Origin: BP-464 sp045805505
Lineage (GTDB): Bacteria; Actinomycetota; Thermoleophilia; Solirubrobacterales; Solirubrobacteraceae
Length of the DNA stretch: 64,000 nt
Direction: 5' to 3'
NCBI GenBank assembly: GCA_045805505.1
Contig: JBJMLA010000017.1
Coordinates: 1-64,000 of the forward strand
In this document: piece after piece, positions 50,792 through 59,145 of the stretch
How positions within the stretch are numbered: position 1 is the first letter of the stretch
How the letters are laid out: every line of letters begins with the position of its first letter
Notes under the pieces: generated by a model
Database searches by the model: none
Told to the model about the DNA's origin: nothing
The model's input: only the letters and a program-made list of their open reading frames with translations
Made by a program: the position numbers and the translations under genes

Positions 50792-51619
50792 GTGCGCCGC
50801 GCGTTCGAGCAGGTCGACGTCTTCACCGCCGAGCCCTACCGCGGCAACCCGGTGGCGGTGGTCCTCGACGGCGAGGGGCTCGGCGACGAGGAGATGCTGC
50901 GGATCGCCAACTGGACGAACCTCTCGGAGACGACGTTCGTCCTGCCGCCCACGCAGGACGGCGCCGACTACCGCGTGCGGATCTTCACCCCCACGCTGGA
51001 GCTGCCCTTCGCCGGGCACCCGACGCTCGGCACGTGCCACGCGTGGCTCGCGGCCACCGGCTCGGATGCTCGCGAGATCGTGCAGGAGTGCGCGGCCGGG
51101 CTGATCCCGCTGCGCCGCGACGCCGGCGGGAGGCTGGCCTTCGCCGCGCCGCCGCTGACCCGCAGCGGCCCGCTCGACGACGAGCTCTTCGCACAGGTGG
51201 CCGCAACCCTGAACCTGGCGCCCGGCGACATCGTCGACGCGGCCTGGGCGGAGTGCGGCCCGCCGTGGATCGCGGTGCTGCTGCGCAGCGCGCAGGACGT
51301 GCTCGCCGTGCGCCCGGGCTACGCCGATCTCGACATCGGCATCGCGGGGCCGCACGCCCCGGGATCCGATGTCGCCTTCGAGGTGCGCGCGTTCTTCCCC
51401 AAGGACGGCACGTACGCCGAGGATCCGGTGACCGGCAGCTTCAACGCGGGGCTGGCAACCTGGCTGCTCGGCTCGGGGCGTGCGCAGGCGCCCTACGTCG
51501 CCGCGCAGGGCACCGCGCTCGGCCGCGCCGGCCGCGTGCACATCGACCAGGACGCCGACGGCCGGATCTGGGTCGGCGGCGGGACCGTTACCTGCGTGAG
51601 CGGCACCATCGACGCCTGA
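50792..51619 (+). CDS. PhzF-family isomerase/epimerase
   Basis: A 275-residue protein of the PhzF/diaminopimelate-epimerase fold. QVDVFTAEPYRGNPVAVV opens it. The catalytic Glu is in NLSETTFVLPP (residue about 45), and RIFTPTLELPFAGHPTLGTC and EDPVTGSFNAGLA follow. Outside phenazine clusters such proteins isomerise unknown small molecules. The start is GTG, two bases after the HAD stop, so it probably belongs to the same operon. Confidence 0.9.
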   Translation: MRRAFEQVDVFTAEPYRGNPVAVVLDGEGLGDEEMLRIANWTNLSETTFVLPPTQDGADYRVRIFTPTLELPFAGHPTLGTCHAWLAATGSDAREIVQECAAGLIPLRRDAGGRLAFAAPPLTRSGPLDDELFAQVAATLNLAPGDIVDAAWAECGPPWIAVLLRSAQDVLAVRPGYADLDIGIAGPHAPGSDVAFEVRAFFPKDGTYAEDPVTGSFNAGLATWLLGSGRAQAPYVAAQGTALGRAGRVHIDQDADGRIWVGGGTVTCVSGTIDA

Positions 51620-51634
51620 GCGGGCCCCCATCGG

Positions 51635-51685
51635 CGTCGAGTGGACAGTTGAGGGGCTGTGAGCCCGTCAAGTGTCCACTCGACG
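51635..51685. terminator. long imperfect hairpin after phzF
   Basis: Arms 51635-51658 and 51662-51685 pair at 22 of 24 positions, with two G-G mismatches and a GTG loop. The outer 13 pairs are perfect (CGTCGAGTGGACA and its complement). It lies 15 bases after the phzF stop and just before the promoter of the next gene. It can act as a terminator; its length is more than needed for one. Confidence 0.6.
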
Positions 51686-51693
51686 TCCCGCTC

Positions 51694-51723
51694 TGTGACG
51701 GATGCGCAACCGGCGCGTAGTGT
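51694..51723 (+). promoter_or_regulatory. promoter of the beta-propeller gene (leaderless)
   Basis: TGTGAC (51694-51699) and TAGTGT (51718-51723) are spaced by 18 bases; the ATG follows six bases after the -10 box, so the transcript should start at the ATG. Confidence 0.5.
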
Positions 51724-51729
51724 TGGCAT

Positions 51730-53676
51730 ATGCCCGGCAGAGTGTTGGTCCTCCTTCTTGCCCTCGCGGCCCTCGGCGCTCCGGCGGCGGACGCGGCCGG
51801 GCTGCGGCCGTTCCCCTCGTGCCCCGCGCTGCTCGACTACGCGCGCACGCACGGCCAGCAGGCGGTCAAGACCGGGTGGGTTCCCGCGCCGATGCCGTTC
51901 GAGGGGCCCGTCAGCACCGGCGTTCCGCCGATGAGCACCAAGGGCGGCGAGATCGCTCCCGCCACGCCGCAGGCCTCACAGGACAGCGCGGGATCCACCG
52001 CGGGCGGCGAGACGTTCTCCACCACGAACGTCCAGGAGGCCGGGGTCGACGAGCCGGACGTCGTCAAGACCGACGGGACGACCATCTACGCGGTGGCCAA
52101 CGGCTGGCTGCACGCGATCGACGCGTCCGCCGAGACGCCGGTGCTGCTCGACGCGGTCGAGCTAGACCCGGGCTACGGCCACGAGCTGCTGCTGCACGGC
52201 GACCGGCTGGTCGTGGTGCAGACCGCCTGGCTGCAGGACGACGAGAACGGCTACGGGCGCCCGGTGACGCGGATGACCGAGGTCGACGTCTCCGACCCGT
52301 CGAAGCTGACGGTCCTGCGGCGCGAGCGCGACGACGGCGAGTACGTCAGCGCGCGCATGACCGGCGACACCGCGCGGATCGTGCTGGCGTCGCGCGCGCC
52401 CGTCGTCTACGACATCGCCGCGACGTCGGCCCCGTCACGGCGCGCGGCGGTCGGCCGGCGCCTGCGCCAGGTCCGGCGCGCGAAGCTCAGCGCCTGGCGC
52501 CCGCACACGTTCTTCCGCGACGTGCACCGCCCGAAGCACGCGCGCTTCCACGCGCTGACCAGCTGCGGGCAGTTGCGCCACACGGCGCGCTTCTCGGGCC
52601 TCGACACGATCACGATCCTCACGGTCGACATGGCCAAGGGCCTGCCGTCGGTCGACGCCGACGCCGTGATGAGCGACGCCCAGTACGTCTACGCCTCGAC
52701 CGACCGGCTCTACGTCGCCACCACGCGCTGGCAGTCCGACGCGCGCACCGAGATCCACGAGTTCGACACCTCGCAGCCCGACCGCACCACCTATGTGGCG
52801 AGCGGCTCGGTCGAGGGCTCGCTGCTCAACCAGTTCTCGATGTCCGAGCACAAGGGCGTCCTGCGCGTCGCGGCGACGCGCAACACCGACAGCGCCGTGA
52901 CCACGCTCGACCGCGACACGATGGACCAGCTCGGCAAGGTCGAGGGGCTCGGCGAGGGCGAGCGGATCTACGCCGTGCGGTTCCTGGGCGACACGGGCTA
53001 CGTCGTCACCTTCCGCCAGGTCGACCCGCTCTACACGCTCGACCTCTCCGATCCGGAGGCGCCGCGCGTCGCGGGCGAGCTGAAGATCGCCGGCTACTCG
53101 GCCTACCTGCACCCGATCGGCGACGACCTGCTGCTGGGCATCGGCCAGGACGCTGGCGCCGACGGCCGCACCACGGGCACGCAGCTCTCGCTGTTCGACG
53201 TCTCCGATCCCGCGAACCCGCGGCGCCTGGCGCAGTACGCGATCGCGGGTGGCTCCTCGACCGCCGAGTACGACCACCACGCGTTCCTGTACTGGCCCAA
53301 GACCAAGCTCGCCGTCGTGCCGCTGACGACCTACAGCTACGACGAGAAGACCGACACCAGCACGCAGTTCGTCGGTGCCGTCGGCTTCCGCGTCGAGCGC
53401 ACCGGCATCGACGAGGCCGGCCGCATCGAGCATCCCGCCGACGACTACTCGCTGTGGGACATCCAGCGCGCGACGGTCATCGGCGACCGGCTGTTCACGC
53501 TGTCGGCCGCCGGGATGATGGCCTCACCGCTCGACACGCTCGGCAGCGGGCCGTTCGTCGCGTTCCCCGACAAGCCGGCGAACATGGGCTACGGCGGCTG
53601 CGGTGACGTGATCATGCCGGCCGGGCCCGACTCGCCGGTGGCGTCCTGCGCGGCGCCCTCGTTCGCGGCCCGCTGA
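51730..53676 (+). CDS. secreted beta-propeller-domain protein
   Basis: A 648-residue exported protein. Signal peptide GRVLVLLLALAALGAPAADAA is followed by a short Cys-containing segment (FPSCPALLDYART) and a Thr/Ser/Gly-rich linker. The family's entry motif TNVQEAGVDEPDVVKTDGTT begins the large C-terminal beta-propeller (distantly WD40-like, PF09826-type). DHHAFLYWPKTKLAVVPL near residue 515 is also typical. Its role at the cell surface is unknown. The start is leaderless. The last 88 bases overlap the convergent ctaG gene. Confidence 0.85.
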   Translation: MPGRVLVLLLALAALGAPAADAAGLRPFPSCPALLDYARTHGQQAVKTGWVPAPMPFEGPVSTGVPPMSTKGGEIAPATPQASQDSAGSTAGGETFSTTNVQEAGVDEPDVVKTDGTTIYAVANGWLHAIDASAETPVLLDAVELDPGYGHELLLHGDRLVVVQTAWLQDDENGYGRPVTRMTEVDVSDPSKLTVLRRERDDGEYVSARMTGDTARIVLASRAPVVYDIAATSAPSRRAAVGRRLRQVRRAKLSAWRPHTFFRDVHRPKHARFHALTSCGQLRHTARFSGLDTITILTVDMAKGLPSVDADAVMSDAQYVYASTDRLYVATTRWQSDARTEIHEFDTSQPDRTTYVASGSVEGSLLNQFSMSEHKGVLRVAATRNTDSAVTTLDRDTMDQLGKVEGLGEGERIYAVRFLGDTGYVVTFRQVDPLYTLDLSDPEAPRVAGELKIAGYSAYLHPIGDDLLLGIGQDAGADGRTTGTQLSLFDVSDPANPRRLAQYAIAGGSSTAEYDHHAFLYWPKTKLAVVPLTTYSYDEKTDTSTQFVGAVGFRVERTGIDEAGRIEHPADDYSLWDIQRATVIGDRLFTLSAAGMMASPLDTLGSGPFVAFPDKPANMGYGGCGDVIMPAGPDSPVASCAAPSFAAR

Positions 53677-54542
53677 ATCCGCTCGCGTAGCTCGTCGCCG
53701 CGCCCGGCCGCCACCGCGCGGGCGGCGCGGCGGTCGTCGAGCGGCACGCCGCGGGCCTGGGCGAGGTCGAGCAGCGCCTGGCGCTCGTCGCCCTCGCGCC
53801 CGGCGCGGATGAACAGCCACGCGAACAGGCACAGGGTCACGATCGAGCCCTCGACCATCATGATCCCGGCGCCGATCTTCTGGTCGGTCTCCGGCGAGAC
53901 GTGCCACAGCGCCGCGCCGCGCTCGTACTCGGGGTAGACGGCGCCCGTCCACAGCAGCACGTTGGCGAGGATCGTGCCGAGCAGCCGCACGCCGAGGATG
54001 TAGAGCAGCTTCGCGGCGTTGCCGAACCACTCCGGCCGCGGCAACGGGCCGAGCAGCGCCATCCACATCGCGATGCCGAAGCCGATGAACATCGCGTGCT
54101 CGAGCGCATGGACGACCGCGTGATCGACCGCGCCCTCGTAGAGCCCGGGGATGTGCCAGACGAAGAGGTCGAGCGCCCACAGCGGCAACGCGACCGCGGG
54201 GTGCGTCATGACGCGCAGCCAGCCCAGCCAGCGGATGCGCAGCAGCGGGGCGAGCAGGGGCCCGGTGAGCCCGAGGACCATCAGCAGCGCCGCGAGATCG
54301 GCGATCAGCAGGTGCTCGGCCATGTGGACCCAGAACAGCTCGTCGGCGACGTGGCCCGCCGGGGACGTGAGCGTCAGGACGATGATCCCGATGCCGCCCA
54401 GGAAGCAGGCCTGGCGCCAGAACGGGACGGCCCGCGGCGTCGGCGCGAGCGTCCGCACGCGTCGCGTGTAGAGGAAGGCCAGCAGCAGCGGGACGGCCAC
54501 CTGAACCGGCGCGAGGACCGGACCGCCGAGGTGCGCGAGCAT
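53589..54542 (-). CDS. ctaG: cytochrome c oxidase assembly factor CtaG (caa3 type)
   Basis: A 317-residue membrane protein with seven helices of the caa3-CtaG family, needed for copper-A/B or oxidase assembly in Bacillus. Typical elements are SPAGHVADELFWVHMAEHL, VWHIPGLYEGAVDHAVVHA and LEHAMFIGFGIAMWM. The His pattern probably binds metal. A soluble charged tail of about 60 residues follows. The ATG overlaps the stop of the EamA gene by one base. Confidence 0.88.
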   Translation of the reverse strand: MLAHLGGPVLAPVQVAVPLLLAFLYTRRVRTLAPTPRAVPFWRQACFLGGIGIIVLTLTSPAGHVADELFWVHMAEHLLIADLAALLMVLGLTGPLLAPLLRIRWLGWLRVMTHPAVALPLWALDLFVWHIPGLYEGAVDHAVVHALEHAMFIGFGIAMWMALLGPLPRPEWFGNAAKLLYILGVRLLGTILANVLLWTGAVYPEYERGAALWHVSPETDQKIGAGIMMVEGSIVTLCLFAWLFIRAGREGDERQALLDLAQARGVPLDDRRAARAVAAGRGDELRERIQRAANEGAAQDATGESGPAGMITSPQPP

Positions 54543-55384
54543 CAGCCCGCGCAGACCGCGGCGATGCCGGCGAAGGCGAGCATGACCCCCACGGCCTGGG
54601 ATCGGGAGAGCCGCTCCTTGAGCAGCCCGCGCGCGAGCAGCACGGTCACCACGGGGTACAGCGCGCCGATCACCGAGACGACGCTCAGCGCTCCGCGCGT
54701 GGTGGCCAGCGCGTAGAGGCCGGTGGCGGCGAGGTCCGCACAGCCGATGAGCAGCAGCTGCCAGCGGTCCTCGAACGCGGGAACGATGGGCTGGGAGTTG
54801 CGCGCGGCCAGGCCGATGATGAACGGCAGCGCGACGATCCGGCCCGCCGCCAGCAGCCACAGCACCGACCCGTCGGCGGCCACGTCGGCGAACGTGAAGT
54901 ACAGCCCGAAGCCGACGGCGGCGCCGACCGCCAGCAGGATCGCGCGCCGGTTGGGCCCGCCGCTGTCGAGCTCGCCCACCTCCTCGCGCGACGCGAGCAG
55001 CACGCCGCCGATGGTCACGGCGAAGCCCACGCCGATGAGCAGGCTCAGGGTGTCGCCGGTCGCGATGCCGACGACGACGGGAATCAGCACGCCCGTGGCC
55101 GAGATCGGAGCGACGATGCTCATCGTGCCCAGCGACAGCGCTCGGTAGAAGGTCCCGAGCGCGGCGATGCCGCAGGTCCCGGCGAGCGCCGCGTAGAGCG
55201 CGGTGCGACCGTCGGGGAGCGGCTCGCCCGTGGCGGCGATGATCGCCATCACGACGATCAGGCCCGACCCCTCGACCCACGTCAGCACGGTGAGGACCCC
55301 GACGCGGCGGCTCTTGAGCCCGGCGGCGAAATCCGACATCCCCCAGCACAGGGAGGCGCAGAAGGAGAGGGCGATCGCAGCCAC
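54542..55384 (-). CDS. EamA/DMT-family transporter
   Basis: A 280-residue transporter with ten predicted helices in two similar halves, the EamA (RhaT/YdcZ-like) pattern. The first half begins FCASLCWGMSDFAAGL with LGTMSIVAPISATGVLIPV; the second has RGALSVVSVIGALYPVVTVL and LLKERLSRSQAVGVMLAF near its end. The substrate is unknown. The GTG start abuts the stop of the upstream gene; the downstream ctaG overlaps by one base. Confidence 0.88.
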   Translation of the reverse strand: MAAIALSFCASLCWGMSDFAAGLKSRRVGVLTVLTWVEGSGLIVVMAIIAATGEPLPDGRTALYAALAGTCGIAALGTFYRALSLGTMSIVAPISATGVLIPVVVGIATGDTLSLLIGVGFAVTIGGVLLASREEVGELDSGGPNRRAILLAVGAAVGFGLYFTFADVAADGSVLWLLAAGRIVALPFIIGLAARNSQPIVPAFEDRWQLLLIGCADLAATGLYALATTRGALSVVSVIGALYPVVTVLLARGLLKERLSRSQAVGVMLAFAGIAAVCAG

Positions 55385-55933
55385 TCAGGGAATGAGGTCG
55401 ACGACGGTCTGCATCGCGTCGTCCGCGACGTCGCCGGCCGGGCCGGGGAGGTCGGGAACGGCGTCGGCGGCGTCCTGGACGGCCTCGTGCACGGGACTGG
55501 CCGGCGCCGGGGTGGGCGTCGGGACCGGCGCGGGCTCCGGCGTCTCGGGATCGCCCGCGGGCGGCGGAGTGGAGCCGGGAGGATCCTCGTCACCGGCGGG
55601 CGGACGCGACTCGGGCGTGCCGTTCGCCGGCCCGGAGGCGCTGGGCGGCACGACGGGTGCGGTGGCGCCTTCCGGCACTCCGGGCGCCACGCGCCCGCTC
55701 GGGAGGCGGGGCCGCACGGGAACCGACGGGACGCTGCGAGGCGCCTCGAGCCCGGGCGCGTCGTCGCCGCGGGGCACGGCGGGGCCGGCGAAGACCTGCC
55801 CGAGTGAGCGCAGCGTGGTCTCGCCGCCGAAGGCGGTGGTCAGCGCGATCCCGAGCGCAAGTCCGACCGGCAGCAGCAGCGCGACGCCGCCGGCCCCCAG
55901 CACGCTCCTGCGCCAGTGGCCGAGGAGCCCCAT
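55385..55933 (-). CDS. Pro-rich membrane-anchored protein, unknown function
   Basis: A 182-residue protein with one N-terminal membrane helix (VALLLPVGLALGIALTTAF). A low-complexity extracytoplasmic region rich in Pro, Ala, Gly and Val (PAPVPTPTPAPASP) comes next, then a short conserved-looking end (HEAVQDAADAVPDLP). It may be a wall-spanning stalk. A TACCCT box (55946-55941) ends seven bases before the ATG. It is divergent from the histidine kinase gene. Confidence 0.7.
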   Translation of the reverse strand: MGLLGHWRRSVLGAGGVALLLPVGLALGIALTTAFGGETTLRSLGQVFAGPAVPRGDDAPGLEAPRSVPSVPVRPRLPSGRVAPGVPEGATAPVVPPSASGPANGTPESRPPAGDEDPPGSTPPPAGDPETPEPAPVPTPTPAPASPVHEAVQDAADAVPDLPGPAGDVADDAMQTVVDLIP

Positions 55934-55940
55934 GCGCGCA

Positions 55941-55977
55941 AGGGTACTCGCGGTCGTGCCCGGCGGACCGATAGCGT
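55941..55977. promoter_or_regulatory. divergent -10 boxes for the Pro-rich protein and the histidine kinase
   Basis: TACCCT on the - strand (55946-55941) is seven bases from ATG 55933. TAGCGT on the + strand (55972-55977) is nine bases from GTG 55987. Both indicate leaderless or nearly leaderless transcripts. Confidence 0.45.
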
Positions 55978-55986
55978 CACGGCGAC

Positions 55987-58398
55987 GTGGCCCGTCTGAC
56001 CTTCGCGCGATCGCTGCGCCTGGCACTCCTCGGGCTGACCGTGGTGCTCGCGGCCATCGCCGCCGGCGGCGTCGCGTTCCTCTACGACACGCGCCAGCAC
56101 TACGAGGACCGGCTGGCCGCCGCCTACGAGCTGCGGACCGCCGCGAGCCGCCTGCTCGCCGCCGGCGTGGTCGAGGAGGCGACGTTGCGAACGGCGCGCG
56201 GCAACGGCGCGGCCCGCCAGCGCGAGGCGGCGCGGCGGGCGTTCGAGCTGACGCTCGAGGACGCGCGCACCCTGGCCCACTCGGACCCGGCGAGCGTCGA
56301 GGCGCTGGAAGCTGCCGCCCGCCGGCAGGCGGCCCTGCGCGCCCATCCGCGCAACCTGGCCGCGCCGCTCGCGGCGCGGGAGGCGCTGGCCGCGCTGGCC
56401 CGTCGCCAGCGCGCCCGCCTCGACGACGCCCACGACAAGGCCACCACGGACTCTCGCACGGCGCTGCTGGCCGCCGGCGCGGGCGGCCTGCTGGCCCTCA
56501 TCACCGCGCTCGTGCTGGTCGCCGCGCTGATCGGCGCCGTGCGCCGGCCGCTCGATCGGCTGGTCACGGCGGCGCGCCGGCTGGCCGGCGGTGACCTGAG
56601 CGCCCGCGTCGACGAGGACGGACCGGCCGAGCTGCGGGCGCTCGCCGGCGCCTTCAACGCGATGGCCTCCGACCTCGAGGGCGCCTCGGCCGCGATCGAG
56701 GCCGAGCGGCGGCGGCTCGACACGACGATCAGCAGCCTGGGCGACGCCCTGCTGATCACCGACGCCGCGGGCGTGATCGAGCAGCGCAATCCGCGTGCCG
56801 AGGAGCTCGTGCCCGAGCTCGACGTAGGCAGCCGGGTCGGCGAGCAGCTGCCCGACCTGGAGGAGGCGCTGGAGGGCGAGCAGACGCTCGAGCGCGGGCA
56901 GCGCTCGCTGCTCGTCACCGCCGCGCGCCTCGGCGACGACGCCGGCGTCGTCTGGTCGCTGCGCGACGGCACCGAGCGCATCCGGCTCGAGCGGCTCAAG
57001 AGCGAGTTCGTCGCCACCGCCTCGCACGAGCTGCGCAGCCCGCTCACGTCGATCAAGGGCTTCGTCGAGCTGCTGTCCACCACCAGCGGCGAGCTGACGC
57101 CGCGCCAGCGCGAGTTCGTCGAGATCATCGAGCTGTCGACCAACCGGCTCGTGGACCTGGTCAACGACCTGCTCGACGTCGCGCGCGTCGAGGCCGGCCG
57201 GGTCGAGATCCACCGGCGCCCCGCCGACATCGGCGAGGCCGTCCGCGAGGTGGTCACGCTGCTGCGCCCGCGCTTCGACGACAAGGCCCAGCAGCTGGTG
57301 CTCGACCTGCCCGACGACCTTCCGCTGGCGATGGCCGACCCGTCGCGGATCCGCCAGATCCTCACCAACCTGATCACCAACGCCCACCTCTACACCGAGA
57401 AGGGCGGGCGCATCGAGGTCTCGCTGCGGGCCACGGCGCACCAGGTCGTGCTCGAGGTCTCAGACGACGGGCGCGGCATGACCGAGGAGGAGATCGACCA
57501 CGCCTTCGATCGCTTCTACCGCGGCCGCGGGGAGGGCCAGCCCGGCGGCACCGGCCTGGGCCTGGCGATCGTCCGCGCGCTGGTCGAGCTGCACGGCGGC
57601 AGCGTGACCATCACCTCCACGCCGGGCGACGGGACCACGTTCGCCGTGCGCCTGCCCCGCGCGACCGAGAACACCGACGGCAGGCCCGCGCCCCGCAACG
57701 CCCTGCGCGGCCGCCGGGTGCTCGTCGTCGACGACGAGCCCGAGATCGCCGGGCTCATCGCCCAGCGCCTCGAGCCCTACGAGGTCGAGACGGTCATGGT
57801 CCACACCGGCCAGGAGGCGCTCGAACGCCTGCGCACCGGCCGCTTCGACGCCATCACCCTGGACATCCTCATGCCGGGCATGAGCGGCTTCGAGGTGCTG
57901 CGCACCCTGCGCGCCGACCCGCAGCTGCGCGGCATACCGGTGGTGGTCGTCTCGGTGTTCAGCGGTCGCGAGGCGCTGGCCGGCGAATGGGTCGTCCCGA
58001 AGCCCATCGACGCCGACGAGCTCGTCGACGCGCTCGGCCAGGCGATCCTGGCCGGTCGCGTGCGCGTCCTGGTCGTCGCGCGCAACCAGCTGCGCGACAC
58101 GCTCGAGCCGACGCTGTTCGAGCTGGGCATCGAGTACGAGTGGGCGCCCGACGCCCGCGGCGCCGCCGGCATGTGCCTCGACCACTTCTTCGAGGTCGCC
58201 CTGATCGACACCGGGCTGCAGGATCCGGAGGCCGCGATGGCCGCCCTGGATCTGCGCGGACGGCGCCTGCGGCGGTCGGTCGTCCTGTTCTCGGGAGGCA
58301 CCGAGGCTCCGGGCGTGGCGCGCTTCGATGCCGAGCCCGTGGCCATCGAGGAGGCCGGCGCGACCGTACTGGGACTGCTCCAGGCCGACCAGACTTAG
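55987..58398 (+). CDS. hybrid sensor histidine kinase with two receiver-like domains
   Basis: An 803-residue membrane kinase. Helix 1 (about residues 10-32), an extracytoplasmic helical sensor, helix 2 (about 158-184) and a HAMP domain come first, then a PAS-like region (TTISSLGDALLITDAAGVIE). The phosphorylated His347 lies in ATASHELRSPLTS; the ATPase domain has NLITNAHLYTEKGG and PGGTGLGLAIVRAL. Receiver 1 has VVDDEPEIA and TLDILMPGMSG. A second receiver-like domain has VALIDTGLQ as its acid-site remnant and looks degenerate. It starts with GTG and leads a three-gene signalling operon. Confidence 0.92.
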   Translation: MARLTFARSLRLALLGLTVVLAAIAAGGVAFLYDTRQHYEDRLAAAYELRTAASRLLAAGVVEEATLRTARGNGAARQREAARRAFELTLEDARTLAHSDPASVEALEAAARRQAALRAHPRNLAAPLAAREALAALARRQRARLDDAHDKATTDSRTALLAAGAGGLLALITALVLVAALIGAVRRPLDRLVTAARRLAGGDLSARVDEDGPAELRALAGAFNAMASDLEGASAAIEAERRRLDTTISSLGDALLITDAAGVIEQRNPRAEELVPELDVGSRVGEQLPDLEEALEGEQTLERGQRSLLVTAARLGDDAGVVWSLRDGTERIRLERLKSEFVATASHELRSPLTSIKGFVELLSTTSGELTPRQREFVEIIELSTNRLVDLVNDLLDVARVEAGRVEIHRRPADIGEAVREVVTLLRPRFDDKAQQLVLDLPDDLPLAMADPSRIRQILTNLITNAHLYTEKGGRIEVSLRATAHQVVLEVSDDGRGMTEEEIDHAFDRFYRGRGEGQPGGTGLGLAIVRALVELHGGSVTITSTPGDGTTFAVRLPRATENTDGRPAPRNALRGRRVLVVDDEPEIAGLIAQRLEPYEVETVMVHTGQEALERLRTGRFDAITLDILMPGMSGFEVLRTLRADPQLRGIPVVVVSVFSGREALAGEWVVPKPIDADELVDALGQAILAGRVRVLVVARNQLRDTLEPTLFELGIEYEWAPDARGAAGMCLDHFFEVALIDTGLQDPEAAMAALDLRGRRLRRSVVLFSGGTEAPGVARFDAEPVAIEEAGATVLGLLQADQT

Positions 58399-58401
58399 GA
58401 T
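58396..58401 (+). promoter_or_regulatory. internal -10 box before the HD-GYP gene, built on a stop codon
   Basis: TAGGAT begins with the TAG stop of the kinase gene and ends nine bases before ATG 58411. It may allow the HD-GYP gene to be transcribed without the kinase. Confidence 0.4.
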
Positions 58402-58410
58402 GGTGGCCGC

Positions 58411-59145
58411 ATGCCGGACACGGAAGAGATCCAGCTGCTGAAGGAGGCACTCGCGGAGCGGGAGGAGCAGGCGCTCGAGAAGGAGCGTCAGCTCGAGCGC
58501 TACGCCGCCGATCTCCGCGAGACCTTCAAGCAGGAGCGCGCCCGCGCCCAGGAGCTGCGTGACTCCTACGTGGCGACCGTGCGCGCGCTCGCCAACGCCG
58601 TCGAGGCGCGCGACGCCTACACCGGCAAGCACGCCGAGCGCGTCGCCGCCTACGGCCTGGCCATCGCGCGGGCCGGCGGCATGTCGCTGGCCGACGACCC
58701 CGAGATCGAGTTCGGCTTCCTGCTCCACGACGTCGGCAAGGTCGCGGTGCCCGACGCCATCCTCTTCAAGCCCGAGCCGCTCAACGTCCCCGAGCGCACC
58801 GTCATGGAGAAGCACGCCGAGATCGGCTGGCAGATCCTGCGCGACGTCGACTTCCTCGGTGACGCGAAGCTCGTCGTCCGCCACCACCACGAGCGCTGGG
58901 ACGGCAACGGCTACCCCGACGGGCTGGCCGGCGAAGCCATCCCGCTCGCCGCGCGCGTCTTCTCGGTCGCCGACACGTTCGACGCCTTGACCACCGACCG
59001 GCCCTACCGGCCGGCGATGACGATCGACCGGGCCCGCGCGATCATCGGCGAGGAGTCCGGCACGCAGTTCGATCCCGCCGCCGTCGAGGCCTTCGGGCGC
59101 GTTCCCGACGAGGAGTTCCTGCGCATCGCCGAGGAGATCCGGTGA
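58411..59145 (+). CDS. HD-GYP domain phosphodiesterase
   Basis: A 244-residue protein. The N-terminal 60 residues form a charged coiled coil (KEALAEREEQALEKERQLER), then the HD-GYP domain follows. GKHAERVAAYG, LLHDVGKVAVPD, HAEIGWQIL, HHHERWDGNGYPDGLAGEAI and VFSVADTFDALTTDRPYRPA give all metal and GYP residues. Active members degrade cyclic di-GMP. It has no receiver of its own; a free receiver is encoded next, and the coiled coil may be the docking site. Confidence 0.92.
   Translation: MPDTEEIQLLKEALAEREEQALEKERQLERYAADLRETFKQERARAQELRDSYVATVRALANAVEARDAYTGKHAERVAAYGLAIARAGGMSLADDPEIEFGFLLHDVGKVAVPDAILFKPEPLNVPERTVMEKHAEIGWQILRDVDFLGDAKLVVRHHHERWDGNGYPDGLAGEAIPLAARVFSVADTFDALTTDRPYRPAMTIDRARAIIGEESGTQFDPAAVEAFGRVPDEEFLRIAEEIR

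Noticed and set aside
50792..51619. Evidence of phenazine biosynthesis from the PhzF gene
   Set aside because: No other phz gene is present; PhzF-like isomerases are common outside phenazine clusters.
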